A DNA stretch of 64,000 nt from Vespa crabro (GCF_910589235.1 NC_060974.1:4757503-4821502); one strand, 5' to 3'. Shown: positions 38,945 to 52,100, counted from the stretch's first letter. Made by a program: numbers and translations. The notes: generated by a model not told the origin, from the letters alone.

Positions 38945-39463
38945 AATAAAAGTGATATATAGAGAAAAACGCACGTGCCTCTGGTTTTTAATATTAAAGA
39001 GAGATTTCGTAGATCTTTGCACAATTGTTTCAACATGGTCGTATATTGGACTTACATTTCGAAATAGAGCATTTATTAGAGTTTTCTTTCAAAACTTGAT
39101 TACCAACGGAGAATTGAGACCAGAGTCCTTCCAAACGATATTCGTTTGGAAAGAATAAAAAAGCTATGATCCGTAAGATTATAATAATCGTTGGTGCCCT
39201 TTCTATCGATAATCCCATCGATAATCTTACAAGAGCGGTGCCATTACTACACAATCGGTCATTCGATGAGTCCTATGTATTTATATGTACCATACGTACG
39301 TATATCGCGACGAAGAAAAATTAGACGCACCGGGAGTTTGCTCTTTCAGCGTCTTACATGTATCTCTCTTTGTTGTTGTATACAACTTGGGGGTGTTCGA
39401 CAATAACCATTTATATACGTACTAGGACGCATTTAATAACGTAGAAGGACCGTTGTAAATAAA
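38945..39463 (+). terminator. Likely SLC36 poly(A) signals
   Basis: AATAAA hexamers occur at 38945-38950, about 39154 and 39458-39463, which are 1.1-1.6 kb after the stop codon. A small hairpin (TTCCAAACGA, loop TAT, TCGTTTGGAA) lies among them at about 39129-39151. Which signal is used cannot be told from sequence. Confidence 0.4.
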
Positions 39464-42264
39464 AGAGAAACGCAAATAATGCGAGACAAAAGATGATTAG
39501 TCGATGCTATGATGTTGACAATAATTGTAAATGTCGTTATACAATAACTTCATCGCTGTGATTCTTATACAGTATTAATGCGATTGTCATATTCAATTCG
39601 ATTGTTTGTTTTTGCGAAAAACAAAAAAAAAAGAAAAAAAACGAAAAAGAAGAAGCAACATTGATATTTAGACCGTGGATAAGTCTCTTTTTGAGTCGAC
39701 CGTTTAAATTGGTAAAAGGACATATAACGTGCTTTATTGATTACAAATCATTCTTTCGATATATCAAGCATCGACTATTTGACATAGAAATTATATTCTA
39801 CAATCACGCTTAATCGCACATTAATTTAATATATGGTATGCATGTTGTTATAGTCCGTATATATAATGTGCAAACACTTAAACGCAACCTTTAATGCCAA
39901 CTTTTAATGACTTTTTTCTCGTTTTATAAGAGTTTATCGAAATTTATTATCATGCGAGTAGATTAAAATTTACTTATGCAAATGTCTTTTTCTTTGCCCA
40001 AATTGTTAATTTATCTATCATTATAAATATAAGCGTTATATTTAATAAATAAATCAACTTGCAGATACTTTTCTTTTTCAATGCGTTACTTTTTATAATT
40101 CGCCTAGCTGTGTAAATGGCTCTTTGGGTGATCTCAATCGTAATCGGTTGTTTGATTTGTTCTGATCGTTGGATGCCATCTTTTTGCGCAATTCTCATTA
40201 TTTCAAACGTTAAGAACCAAATGAAATATATTTTTCTAAGTTAATCGATGAATATACGAACCATACGCCCATCCCATGAATCCAAATAATCTCAAGATAA
40301 GCTAATGTGAGTGAACAAAAATGTGCCCTTATTAAGAGAGAATTTCTTTTTAATCGATACAATGTATCGCTACGTGATCCGTATTGAAATGCGTGTGCAA
40401 TATCGTCGGTCGGAAGATAGAAAATAATATAATTACTTGAATTGATAAGTATGTAATCGTATATGACATAGTATCATGCTACTGCGATTTGGTTTGTTAT
40501 TAATCTCTATGGAGACGGGATCTTGATTGAAGTGTTATTTATAAGGGCGATGTTCGAGAGAAAAAAAATGTACTTTAAGATCGCGCATAACGATCGGTGG
40601 CATAATTCGTGAGTACTCTTCGCTTCTCTAAAGGATGTCATCATTGAAGACGCATCGTTTTTACCCCTGTCTAAATTTATATCAAGCGATTATCTTCATA
40701 ATTATAAAGGATATATAGACATTGAAATCTTTGCAATCTATATTAAGTTATATCAACGCTTATTCCAATTAATTGATTATTAATATTTCTAGAGGGATAG
40801 AAATTATTTTCAATATTATACATAATACGGTCAGATGGATTCCCGTGAGTAACAATTTCGATTTTATTTCGATAATTATTAATTATATATCTCTCGCGCT
40901 TTCTGCTTCTTGTATGTTTCCGTTTATTGTATTTCTTGAGAAATTATAATTATAATTAGGCGTGATTATAATTATCAAAAGTGAAGATAAAGAGACAACG
41001 CGTATGGGCGAAAGTAAGGAGAGGAATGCTCGACGTATAAATATTGTAATTCCGACCCTTACATATACTAAATACTTTGTACCACTCCTTTTGAACGAAT
41101 AAAAAAAGAAGAAGAAAAAAAAAAAAAAAGAAAAAAACAAGGAAATACAAAAGATTGTCCATCTTTTAACATAATCGCGTAGGGATTATGCGGTACTTGT
41201 AATACTTTTTATTGGGAGATCCGATAACTTGAGAGGTAATCTTTTAATTATTTTCCATGAAACATTTAGATATAAAATAGCGTAAACATTTTTCTGCCAC
41301 TACTTATATTGTTAAATATCTAATATATTAATAAAACCTAATAGAACCTTTAGCTTTTTCACACATGTGGTTTCGAACATTCGATTATTTCTCAAGTCAT
41401 TTAATTTTTACACATTAAAGGCGACTTAAGCATTAACATTATTAACAGTATGTCAGGTGTAAAAAAATCTTTGGAATCGATCTCCATTAGGTTTTAGAAA
41501 TGAAAACATTTTTAATGAGCTAGACGCCATTTTAAAAGTGATCCTTCATTTTGCTTGAAATTTCGTAATGAATTGCGCGGTAGAATGAACGTCATTTAAA
41601 AATAGCTTTAAAAATCAGCTTTTGGGCTGTACACCTTTTAATAATTTATCGCGACGTCGAGATATATGTGAAAAAGAGTAAGATAATTAATGTAGGATAA
41701 TAAATTATCATTGCTTATTGGTAAAGAACACACACTCCACTTGAATAAATTAATTATATATGATAACTGTCTCATATTAAGTTAATCAAATATTTTTTGA
41801 AATTACTTTTGATTTTATATATAATATTTATATGCTATTATTCGAGGAAATATGTCTAAGATTAATAATTGTTCTTTTTTCCTTCTTATACTTGTCGTTG
41901 CGATCATTTTCACGGTGTTCCATAAAAGATAGCCAAAATCGATATCTATTATATAATTGAAAAATTATTACTATTGTTATTGTTATTGTGTAAGAAGAGT
42001 AATGCATCATATGTCGTCTCAGATCTTATCTCTATTCTGGTAAAGAAAAGAAACGGAAAGGAATTTTTGAATTTCCTAAAGGGATATTTCAAGTTATGAG
42101 ATTGGAAGCACTGTTACAGTATTATAACTGTAATCTTACATAGGTGTTTCTTGCGCTTATCGCTTGATTTCGTTTATCAAACGATGAACAAAAGTTGAAT
42201 TTATCAGTTTTTAATTAGAATCCCATATTTTCATTAGTTATGACAATATAATTATTCAGTGGCC
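39464..42264. other. AT-rich spacer between SLC36 and CCDC93
   Basis: I see no gene in it. It contains interrupted poly-A/poly-T tracts near 39625-39650 and 41101-41138. The CCDC93 promoter must lie in the last few hundred bases, but no distinct core element stands out. Confidence 0.6.
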
Positions 42265-43472
42265 ATGTTGAACGATACATCAAGAAAAGTATCTAAAAGT
42301 TCAGAGACAACAGAAGTATGCATTCTTTCTGTTCGATCGCTTATTTAACCAACAAATTGAAAGATCATATTTTTCCTTTAGACCGATATACGCGAAGATG
42401 AAGAACAAACGACAAAGTTACAAGAAATTATTGATCTTCTCGTGGCTGCTGGATATTTTCGAGCCAGGATAAAGGGTATATCAAATTTTGACAAGGTATC
42501 ACATATAGCTAGAAAACTTTGTTTGTTTACGACACATACACACTTTCATAAGAAATATTTATCTCTCATCAGACTTTTTCATAATTTATTTTCAGTCATC
42601 GTAAAATCCGCCTTTTTCATATCCAATTGTATTACACAGGTGATAGGTGGTATGACATGGTGCATCGAATCTTGTAACTTCGACGTAGACGTGGACTTAT
42701 TGTTCAGAGAAAACCTTACTATCGGCCAGAAAATGTAAGTGACGAATATTATATTATAATGTGGTAAATCTAATAGAGCAGTAATGGTGTAGCTATTAGC
42801 ATTTTTGAATTTTTTTATAGATCCTTGACGGAAAAAATTGTCGTTATGCTGCCAAAAATGAAATGCCCGTACCATATAGAACCTCATCAAATACAAGGAT
42901 TGGACTGTATCCATATATTTCCGGTTATTCAGGTATAATTAACCATTGACAATTTAACGAACCTACTTTTACATGTGCTCTTGCAATCGTTTCAGTGGTT
43001 AATAAAGCGTTCTATGGAAATGCGTAAAGAAATGGCAGGATTCGTGCGCTCTTTCGCTATTAATCAATTTCATAAGAAGCATTTTTTCTCGGAAGACGAA
43101 AATAGTGCTGCGGCGGCTGCCAAGAAAAATATGATGCAAAATATTTTATCAATCAAAGTGAGAGTTTCTTTCTAATAACGTTTATTCTCGGGGTTTGTAA
43201 TGTTTGAAAACAAAAAAGAAAACTAATCAATTTTTCTAATTTTAATACTTTACAGAGATTATATGAACCTCGACGATTATTCAAGTACAAAGATAGTTTG
43301 GCGAGAGATGAGGCCACTCGATTTCTTGGTACTCTTTTGGAGTATGACGCCAATTTGCATGGAAATATGCAGAATACAAAGACCGATGTATTTCCTCCTT
43401 CCAAGTCGACGACAGCTTCGCAAGACGATAGAAAAGACATTTCTGGGTCGAACGATGAAAAGGTAACAATGA

Positions 43473-43509
<37 letters not shown>

Positions 43510-45267
43510 TCACATTATTAAATCAAGTTAATTGGGCAAAAACATTTCTCTTTCGTGCACGTAGACGGCTGTAAGAGAAATTGCGGGTTCAATGGCAGCT
43601 ATCGAGGAAAGCTCTGTAAGTGAATGAGATATTCGAGCGAGAAGATAATATTTGTTCTATTAGTTTCTGTAAAATTGTATAAAAAAAAATCTTTTGAATT
43701 GTTCATCGATATATGGATTATTATATAATAAGGTAACGCGCTCTTCTAATGTAAAATTATTAAAGGATCGTTTAAGCGTGAACGCGGTTGGCAATATCGT
43801 CGGGATGCAAGCACAGGAAATAGCCAAGGTAGCTGAGAAATATGCAACAAGATCGATATCTGAAACGGAGGTAATGAAAGGAAAATATACCAAAGTTACA
43901 CTGAAAAAACTATATTATCGCCATAATTTTGTCGCTGCGCATTGTTTTAGGAAAATGGTGCATCCAGCACATCCAGTGCTCTGATAACTTTGCAAAAGCA
44001 AAAAGCTACTCTACAGGCACGAATTCGTAAATTGACAAAGGAAAGAGATATTTTGTCAAGTAAAGCCTCGGAGATGATAGATAAAACAAATCAATGCTAT
44101 AAACAAAGGGAATATCTTGAACGTTCCTTTAAGAAGGCACAAGAAATAGGAATTAACGAAAATGATAGGTATTAATAAAGTATCTTTGATATTTTTATTT
44201 TCTATAATTATGACGACGCAAAATGGGAATGTTTTATTAGAAAAATTGTCTATCCCCACCTTTATCTTCTTTTATATCGTAGTATTTTTAAACGATTGGA
44301 AGAACTTTTATTGGTGCACGATGGTTTAAAAGATCAAGAACAAAAGTTTCGAGAGCAATGCAAATCTGATTTTGATCTACTTCGAGGTATGTTAAAAGAA
44401 ATCAACGATGTAGTACCAACGGAGGAAGAAGACAGAGTTAAGGAATACGAGGAGCAAAAGAAAGTAGTGGCTAAGGCGAGATTGGAGTTGGCCAAAGGGA
44501 ATAGAATCATTGCTTCTTTGACCAGACAATTGGATGATGTACCAGGAAGATCTGAATTGACTCAATATCAGAGAAGGTTCATGGAACTTTACAATCAAGG
44601 TTGTAGAGCCATCTTTGGCACTCGCATCGCATCATTTTTACATCATTTCTTTTTAGATATCTTTATTCTCCATTACATAAACATTCCTATTATTATAGTA
44701 TCCGCCAAACACAAGGAGACCAAACAATATTACACGCTGTACAACACGTTAGACGACACAAAGCTTTATCTAAGCAAAGAATTATCTTTGCTAAACTCTA
44801 TACAGGATAATTACAACGAGTATGTATATCTCGAAATCGGCATTATTTCGTACTATGTAGATAAATGCATAAATGCATAAATGCATTTATCTACATGGAG
44901 GGAAATAATTTTAATCCTTTTACGACAGAGCGATGGCATCTACGAGCGGTAAAGAACAATTTTTGGAGCAATTTGAGTCCGCCGTTGCAAGAGTCAAGTA
45001 CAATAAAGCCATGGTGCGTAACAAAATTTCGTTTCGTTCGACACATAACAATATACCAATGTATGCATATAGATGATAAGTTTATTTTGTTTTCTTGTTG
45101 CGCAGGTCGAGAAACGGTGTGCCGACGAAAAGAACAGACGCGATGCTCTTAGTCAACAATTGGTTACGCTTGTAGAGCAGCAACGTAAATATGTCGTTGC
45201 TGTCAGACAGCTTACCATCGAGTGTCGTAAGAACGAAGCATTACTTGCCCAGCTACGTGGCCCATGA
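42265..45267 (+). CDS. CCDC93: Coiled-coil domain-containing protein 93 (CCDC93), complete
   Basis: CCDC93 pairs with CCDC22 in the CCC part of the Commander complex, which with Retriever recycles membrane cargo from endosomes. Thirteen exons: 42265-42315, 42382-42495, 42640-42734, 42821-42932, 42996-43157, 43256-43462, 43565-43615, 43733-43870, 43951-44168, 44283-44599, 44699-44819, 44929-45013, 45106-45267. All junctions keep the frame, giving 610 residues (human 631). The N-terminal globular (CH-like) part is clear: VIGGMTWCIESCNFDVDVDLLF, then TIGQKI, LPKMKCPYHIEPHQIQGLD and WLIKRSMEMRKEM. A variable linker with a Ser/Asp-rich patch follows. The C-terminal half is coiled coil, with the signature VPGRSELTQYQRRFMELYNQ and HKETKQYYTLYNTLDDTKLYLSKELSLLNSI. 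Introns are mostly 60-160 bp. PhKgamma follows 1.1 kb downstream on the same strand. No AATAAA is seen in the gap, though ATTAAA occurs at about 45617. Confidence 0.96.
44855..44896. repeat. 16-bp perfect inverted repeat in a CCDC93 intron
   Basis: The arms ATGTAGATAAATGCAT (44855-44870) and its exact reverse complement (44881-44896) enclose a 10-base loop that itself contains another ATGCAT. The whole structure fills over a third of the 109-bp intron 44820-44928. Confidence 0.85.
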
Positions 45268-45497
45268 ACGTCATGTTTCTTCTTTCAAAATCAACTCGTT
45301 GTGCAAGGAAAAGCTTCTTAATCATAACGTTTACATTATACATGATCGATTGTACATATTTTTATGAATGCACGTCTTTATTATTTTGGATCACTACAAA
45401 AAAATATATGATCCACCTTTACCTCCTCGAGTACGTTTCATTTATTTGCTTTTTCAGCCTAGACATAAATGGTTTTATTATTAAGAACTAATTCTAG

Positions 45498-45530
<33 letters not shown>

Positions 45531-46356
45531 CGGTAACTATATTTAATATAGAGCAATATAGAGATAAATGTTATATCGTAATCGTTGGACAATTACAATA
45601 TACGACGGTATGCGAATTAAAATAGTAAAGAGCTTGGGTCACATGACCAATCTTCGCAGAATCCTAAGTGTCTGTACGCACATACGTTGCCGAGAAGGCG
45701 ATCTTGAACCAATAATAGAGTACAATATACTCCGCCATTCGTCTATTTTTTACTTTCAACGATCCACCTATATATATTCGTTCGGGCGAATATTTTTCTA
45801 ATAACTGCGAATGCGCATATATGTATATGTGCGCGCGCGCGCATATTCTTTCTAGTAGGGTAATTATTTAACGATACAATTTTCAACTTTACGACATTGG
45901 ATGGCATGAGAAGCATTTCGATTCTTTTATTAAAAGTCGATGTAATTCACAAGAGAGCCCCCTTTCCACGATATATCGTACTAAATTTCACTATTATTTT
46001 TGTCCAGTGTTACCACGTTCACATGTTCTATTCTTCATTCCTGTCCTTTCGAAAGCCCCACTTTTTGCCTTCCTTGTGACGATTCTCTGTCATCTATACC
46101 AGTGTATGAACGTTTTATTTGTGTATTGTTTTATTTATGATCGTCCGAACGAATTGGTACAAGTCCTACAAGTTTTTCCTTATTGCTTCATCTACCGCGA
46201 TCAGAAACTAACAGATAGCGTCTTGTGGATATGACGGTCGTGTCGAGTGAAGTATCCGTTTCGTTGCTAAACGTATCATCTATATTCTTCGAATATGCGA
46301 TAGATATTTGCGGTCTTTTCGTGTGATGCAAATGAGAATGCAATTGCTCGTTTAAA
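45268..46356. other. Short spacer between CCDC93 and PhKgamma
   Basis: A TA run lies at about 45496-45530 and an alternating GC patch at about 45829-45842. It must contain the CCDC93 3' end and the PhKgamma 5' UTR. No further gene was recognised. Confidence 0.65.
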
Positions 46357-46727
46357 ATGGCAAAAGACGAAGGGGATGACCTTTTGCCAGACAAGGACGC
46401 CGCAAAGGGATTTTATGCGAAATACGAGCCTAAAGAGATTCTTGGAAGGTTCGTCGTCGTATGTGTTTCAATAAAAAGTTTCCATCGAATATAATATCTG
46501 TTAAATTTGCACGATCCTTTTGATTTCATCCATAAATCATTGATAATCGTTACAAACCCAAATAACGCGCGATATCGCTATTATTATCATTATCATTGCC
46601 ATCGTCATTGTCTCTTTGTTGGTAACATTATTATTGTCATTAATCTTTCTGCGGGAATATATGTATATTAAAATATAAGAAATTAACGTGTGCGTGCGTG
46701 CTATGTGTGCGTATTATATATGTATAC

Positions 46728-46771
<44 letters not shown>

Positions 46772-48117
46772 CACGCGCGCGCGCGTATGCGTATGTACAT
46801 TATGTAATTGTGTGTGTGTGTGTGTGTGTGTGTGTTCAGACTGAATTTGCAAAGATAGTAATAATTGTATTCTATTATCAATATTTGTATATTTGTGTGT
46901 GTGCTATATTTATAACTTTTGCCAGATATGGTTTTTAATAACTTTTCATGTTATAGAGGGATATCGTCGACTGTAAGGAGATGCATAGAAAAAGAAACTG
47001 GCATAGAGTACGCGGCTAAAATTATAGACATTAGCAATGAACCTCATGAATCTACGGAGGGACATACTATGAAAGATGCTACTTTACAGGAAGTACATAT
47101 TTTGCGTAGAGTTGCTGGGCACCCTTATATTAGTAAGATTTTTATTAATCCTAATCAAGTTCATTGTAATATTACTTTATGGTATTATATATGAAGTAAT
47201 ATAAATTTTGCCAACGTCATATATACCACTGTTTCTTAATATTTGTCCAATTTTTCAGTCGAGTTACATGATGTATTCGAATCTAGCACATTTATATTTT
47301 TAATTTTTGAACTTTGCAAAAATGGAGAACTATTCGACTACCTCACATCGGTCGTAACACTGTCCGAAAAGAAAACACGTTATATTATGAGACAAGTATT
47401 TGAAGGAGTTCTGCATGTACATAATCAGGGTATAGTTCATAGAGATTTGAAACCAGAAAACATATTACTTGACGATAGCCTTAATGTAAAGATAACAGAT
47501 TTTGGCTTTGCAAGGATGTTAAAATCTGGAGATAAATTATACGGTTCGTTAACATTTTTGCATATATAGTCTATGAGCTTGTCAAGGTACCAAAAGAAAA
47601 AAAGAAAAAAAAATATTCTTACCAATCTAATAATATATATTCTATTTGCGTAGATTTGTGCGGAACACCTGGATATTTAGCACCAGAAGTCTTGAAGTGC
47701 AACATGTTTGAAAATGCCGAAGGTTATGGATTCGAAGTTGACATGTAAGCATTGTCATATGTCTATTTTCAATGGTTTATCATTTGCCAATGGAAATGTC
47801 ATTTGTTAACCTAACCAACGTATATTACTTTCTTAAAGTAACTAACCAAGACAAATATATGCAGGATATTCCATAACTGTGATCCATTGATTTTCTAATG
47901 CGTTATGTGCATAATAAGGGTCTACAAGCCAATGTTTATCTCTTCTTAGATGGGCTTGTGGAGTGATTATGTTTACCTTATTAGTTGGTTGTCCCCCATT
48001 TTGGCATCGAAAACAAATGGTCATGCTAAGGAATATAATGGAAGGAAAGTATTCCTTTACATCACCGGAATGGGCAGATATCACAGGTGCGATATTTTAT
48101 CTATATATTTCCTCTTA

Positions 48118-48193
<76 letters not shown>

Positions 48194-50068
48194 GTGTGTA
48201 TATTTATATCTATATTTGCAGAAGCTCCAAAAGATTTAATAAGAAAATTATTGGTCGTTGATCCGAAAAAAAGAATATCGATAAAAGAAGCACTGGAACA
48301 TTCTTTTTTCCACACAGTGGTACGTATTTTTATGAAAAATTAATGGATAATGTTAGAAAAGTCCAAATATATAGAGCATGTATTATATCTTAAATGTTTT
48401 CAAGAAACGTTTCCGATAGTTTAACATAAGATCGTATTGTTTCACATTTAGATATATGCTTATATAAATGCTGATTTATTTTATGATTACATAAAGAGGC
48501 ATTAATTAAAGAAAACAAAAAAAAAGCAGCATCTTTCATTTCTTGTTCTTTCTCTTGTTGTTTCATATCCATTATAGTAAATCCTCATACTTTGTTTTTT
48601 GTTTTTTATACGTACGAAAAACTTTGTCTACACAATGTATCATTTTATATTTCCAGCCTAGAATATATGGCAGTGGTGTAAAAAAACATTAACAATTATT
48701 GGATGTAAAAATGAAAGACTACAGCTTTTATGACACATTCGTTTTTAACATTTAATGATTATTTCTAATGCATATTTGCTTCCCATTGCACATATCATTT
48801 ACATTATGTATTTCCAATTTTATTATACAAAACTATTGACGTTATATGAATTAATTTCTTTTTGAAAAAACTAACAAAGGGCCACAGGTACGAATTACAC
48901 ATATCAATTCAAAGAATGATGTATTAAATCAAATTTATATTTAGTTTACGAGTTTACGATAAATGTGGCAAATTTAAAAACATCACGTTCGAATTTTTCG
49001 ATAAATTTTCGATTATTTTATTTTGTAAAGAACTCTTAAATGGTTACAGTTGTGGGATCAAGACATCGCCCCTCTAAAGCGTTCACTGTCATCTAACTCA
49101 CGACGTCTGAGTAGGATATCTCAATTAGCTTTGGTAAATTATTTCTGTTATTCTTTCCTTTGGGATAAACATAAATTTTTATTTTTCGTCTAAAGTCTGC
49201 GGTGTAAATTAACAATTGGTAATTTTTAATTGTTGAATTATACCATTGTTTTGTGAATTAAAATAATAATATGCCTTTTCTCTGTTTATTAATCATTAAA
49301 TATTAATAACCTTTGATATTTTTAAAATGCTCTCCTCTTATTTCCAAATTCAAAAATTTTATTCATATGCATGATACACCACGATCATTCAAGATTGAAT
49401 GATGCATGCTTGTTTATGCTTTTCTATGCAGAAACTATATAGTAGATTATAGCTATCTCTTTAAGAAGCCCGTCTTTATTTTCCATGTGCCTTTATCCGA
49501 TTCCGTGTGAATGTTTCGAGACCGCGTAAAAAGAAAATAAAGAAATAATTCGATAATCAATTATTTATACATACGTGTTTAATTAATTTGGAGTAATTAA
49601 TTGAATTGTTCGAATAAGTAAATGTCTCATCTTATTCCATTTAATCATTAATATTTGTATATACGCTTATATTCTCTTAATTCATTTAAATTCGCACAGG
49701 AATTAAAGGCAAAGTCATTTAATGCACGAAGAAGATTTCAGTTAGCGATTCTTTGCGTACGAGCAGTGATACGTATTAAACGTCTTCACATTACACCCGA
49801 ACCTCTTTCGACTCAAGTGGCTTGCACCGATCCTTATAGAATAAAGATCTTACGAAAGGTATTTAAAGTGTTAACATTTTATATCGTATCTCTTTGTTCG
49901 AACTTTATTAATCTCTTCAAACTTTTCTTGCAGATTATCGATGGGTGTGCATTTAGAGTTTACGGACATTGGGTTAAAAAAGGAGAAGGACAGAATCGAG
50001 CAGCACTTTTTGAAAATGCACCAAAGACAGAACTAAAACATCTTTATGTTAGCAATTTGAGTAGATAA
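46357..50068 (+). CDS. PhKgamma: Phosphorylase b kinase gamma catalytic subunit, complete
   Basis: This is the Ser/Thr kinase subunit that phosphorylates and activates glycogen phosphorylase, working in a complex with alpha/beta subunits and calmodulin (delta). Exons: 46357-46448, 46957-47132, 47259-47543, 47654-47744, 47950-48086, 48222-48319, 49050-49133, 49700-49858, 49934-50068. They join to 418 residues. Kinase features: glycine loop LGRGISSTVRRC (about 29-40), ATP-binding Lys52 in YAAKII, HRDLKPEN with catalytic Asp152, DFG at 170-172, and CGTPGYLAPE. Asp185 sits where the vertebrate enzyme has Glu182, the acidic residue that makes activation-loop phosphorylation unnecessary. The C-terminal calmodulin-binding region is intact (FNARRRFQLAILCVRAVIRIKRL onwards, about 330-350). 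The final block VYGHWVKKGEGQNRAALFENAPKTEL is typical of insect PhKgamma. The linker exon 49050-49133 (LWDQDIAPLKRSLSS...) may be insect-specific. Confidence 0.96.
48124..48190. repeat. (CA)n(TA)n microsatellite in a PhKgamma mini-intron
   Basis: About twelve CA units followed by about twenty TA units occupy half of the 135-bp intron 48087-48221 and end some 30 bp before its acceptor. Confidence 0.93.
48657..48692 (+). CDS. PhKgamma: Candidate alternative terminal exon of PhKgamma
   Basis: After a pyrimidine-rich tract and TTCCAG the sequence reads PRIYGSGVKKH and then TAA, in the phase left by the exon ending at 48319. Use of this exon would end the protein right after the kinase domain, without the calmodulin-binding region. 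It is short, has no recognised homology and may be chance. Confidence 0.2.
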   Translation, partial: PRIYGSGVKKH

Positions 50069-50153
50069 CCAATACTTTGTTGAAACATTAGTTGCAATTG
50101 GTATTTTATTCAGACTTTAGTAAATTCGTTTTTATAATAGAGAAGACATAATT

Positions 50154-50159
50154 AATAAA
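50154..50159 (+). terminator. PhKgamma poly(A) signal
   Basis: AATAAA stands 86 bp after the stop codon, with T-rich sequence downstream at about 50235-50265. Confidence 0.5.
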
Positions 50160-50804
50160 CAAAGATAGTCTTTGATTATTCTGTTTTCACAACTTGTACG
50201 CGGTACGCACGATGAGAGGATGCTTTGGAATTTCTTTTTTCCTTTTTTTTCTTTTTTTTTTTTCACTTGTACTTTCCTGTTCTTTAGTATTACCTTGTAA
50301 TAGATGGAAAATAATTCTACTCTAAAGTACTTCTAAAAAAGTACTCTGGCCCTTCCTCTTCAGGATTGTGTAAAATAGATCGAGATCCTTCGTCACAGAA
50401 TATTTCAAAAAGAAACATCCTAAAAGGTGTAGTGGCTTTAAAGTAGAATGTAAAAATCAATTGATATACAACACAACGAATAATGAAAATTTTAAATACA
50501 ACAATATTGTACTGTATCATTGGAAGTTCTTATCAAAAAAGATCTATGAATAATATTTATGTAGCATCAAAGAGAATCCATGTTTTATTAAAGTAACACT
50601 TATGTCAGTATTTTTTGCTCTCTTCGTGTTATAAATTAATAATTGTATCATAAGACGGCTTGATGAATGAAAGAAAAATGGACGGGCAAATATAAAGACG
50701 GCGGACGTACGATGATATTGAAGCCTATACTCGAGTCATGATCAAATATTGAAGACAGCTTAAAAATCAATAAAAATAATTTCAATGATTAGAATGAAAT
50801 GATA

Positions 50805-50839
<35 letters not shown>

Positions 50840-51283
50840 GCACGTTTGAGATGTATCATAATAGAGTAAACGACATTAAAGATTTATTTTGACTAAACTT
50901 ATAAAAGAATGAGGTATGTTATGTAATAAACATTAACGCTTCAAGTTTTTATGGATGTATATAAACATTTTACATGGCTTCCAGCAATTATCCGACACAT
51001 ATCCCATCGAAATTCAAATACTTGCTATACTTTTCCCAAAAATTCCTTATCTACGAAAGCATGGGTGTTTTTTATTTTACCTTTGTACGTTCTACGACAT
51101 AGACTTTGTCTTAAAGTCCTAGATGCAAAAATTCCTGGGTGTACGGTAGATCCTGGGTAGTCGAGATTCATCCATCGCAGCTAAAATCCATTGTTGTGGA
51201 AAAGTTTCTAATTTATATGTAGCAAGCCTCATTGTTGTACTTCATGTAGCTTACTCAAAGTAATTGTTTACTCTATCACGATG

Positions 51284-51321
<38 letters not shown>

Positions 51322-52100
51322 AAATGATGCCTATAGCAATATCTATATATACATATATACATGAATCTCGTGATAGCCAAACTATATAATAGGACATTTT
51401 GACGTTTTATCAACGTCACTGTTACCTCTATACTTTAGAGATAATGCTTGATTTGTACGTTTCATTGGAACTTGATTTTTGTTCTTACAGATATATTATA
51501 ATCAATTGTATTTACACAAGTTTGTAAACAATAAGAATTGAATTCTTCAATTTATTAAAAATTTAAGAGTACTTGAACCATAACGAAATCTGCTTTACAA
51601 CGAAAACATTTATTTATCCATTTCTCCTATACTTGGCCGAACGAAGATGACAAATAATTGAATAAATTAGATATATCCAGTTGTATGTAAAGGTAATTGT
51701 GTAAAAATTCTTCTTGAGGATTGTTTATGTAATAAAAGCTAGATTAAAACCTATGATTCTCGAGTCACGAGGAAGAATTATTTATCTGAAATATTTAAAA
51801 GTCGTTTTGACAGAAATTAATTTTCAAGTAAAGTAATTTTCATTAAAACATGTTGAAAAACTTTACGCCGTATAATAAATAAATTCTCACTAGAATTATA
51901 ATTATATTTCTTTTTAACGAACGCAATCGTCGACAAATTGAACATTATTATTTTAATTCTCTAAAGAAAATATCGAAAGCAGGCAAATTGTTTATATGGA
52001 AATGCGATTCGATATACGATGAAAAATGTGCAAGGAAAAATGTAATTGAGTAATTATAAAAACGATAGCGACACGAAAGCGATGCGCAGTCGCGCGCGCG
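50160..52100. other. AT-rich spacer after PhKgamma
   Basis: No recognised gene. It holds TA runs near 50808-50839 and a CA/TA repeat at about 51282-51320. A short minus-strand frame (50317-50520) ends with NPEEEGPEYFFRSTLE; it has no recognised relative and is not called. An abrupt rise in GC begins near 52.08 kb. Confidence 0.5.
51025..51171 (-). CDS. Small open frame of 48 codons, doubtful
   Basis: An ATG at 51171 opens a 48-codon frame beginning MNLDYPGSTVHPGIF and ending at a TAG (51025). Upstream on the minus strand is TTTTAG, which could be a splice acceptor. The composition looks more protein-like than its surroundings and it contains no repeat, but I do not recognise it. A 69-codon frame lies antisense on the plus strand (50951-51160). 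Confidence 0.15.
   Translation of the reverse strand: MNLDYPGSTVHPGIFASRTLRQSLCRRTYKGKIKNTHAFVDKEFLGKV

Noticed and set aside
50317..50520. Minus-strand frame ending NPEEEGPEYFFRSTLE
   Set aside because: The end looks protein-like, but most of the frame is AT-driven hydrophobic sequence. No upstream exon or relative is seen.
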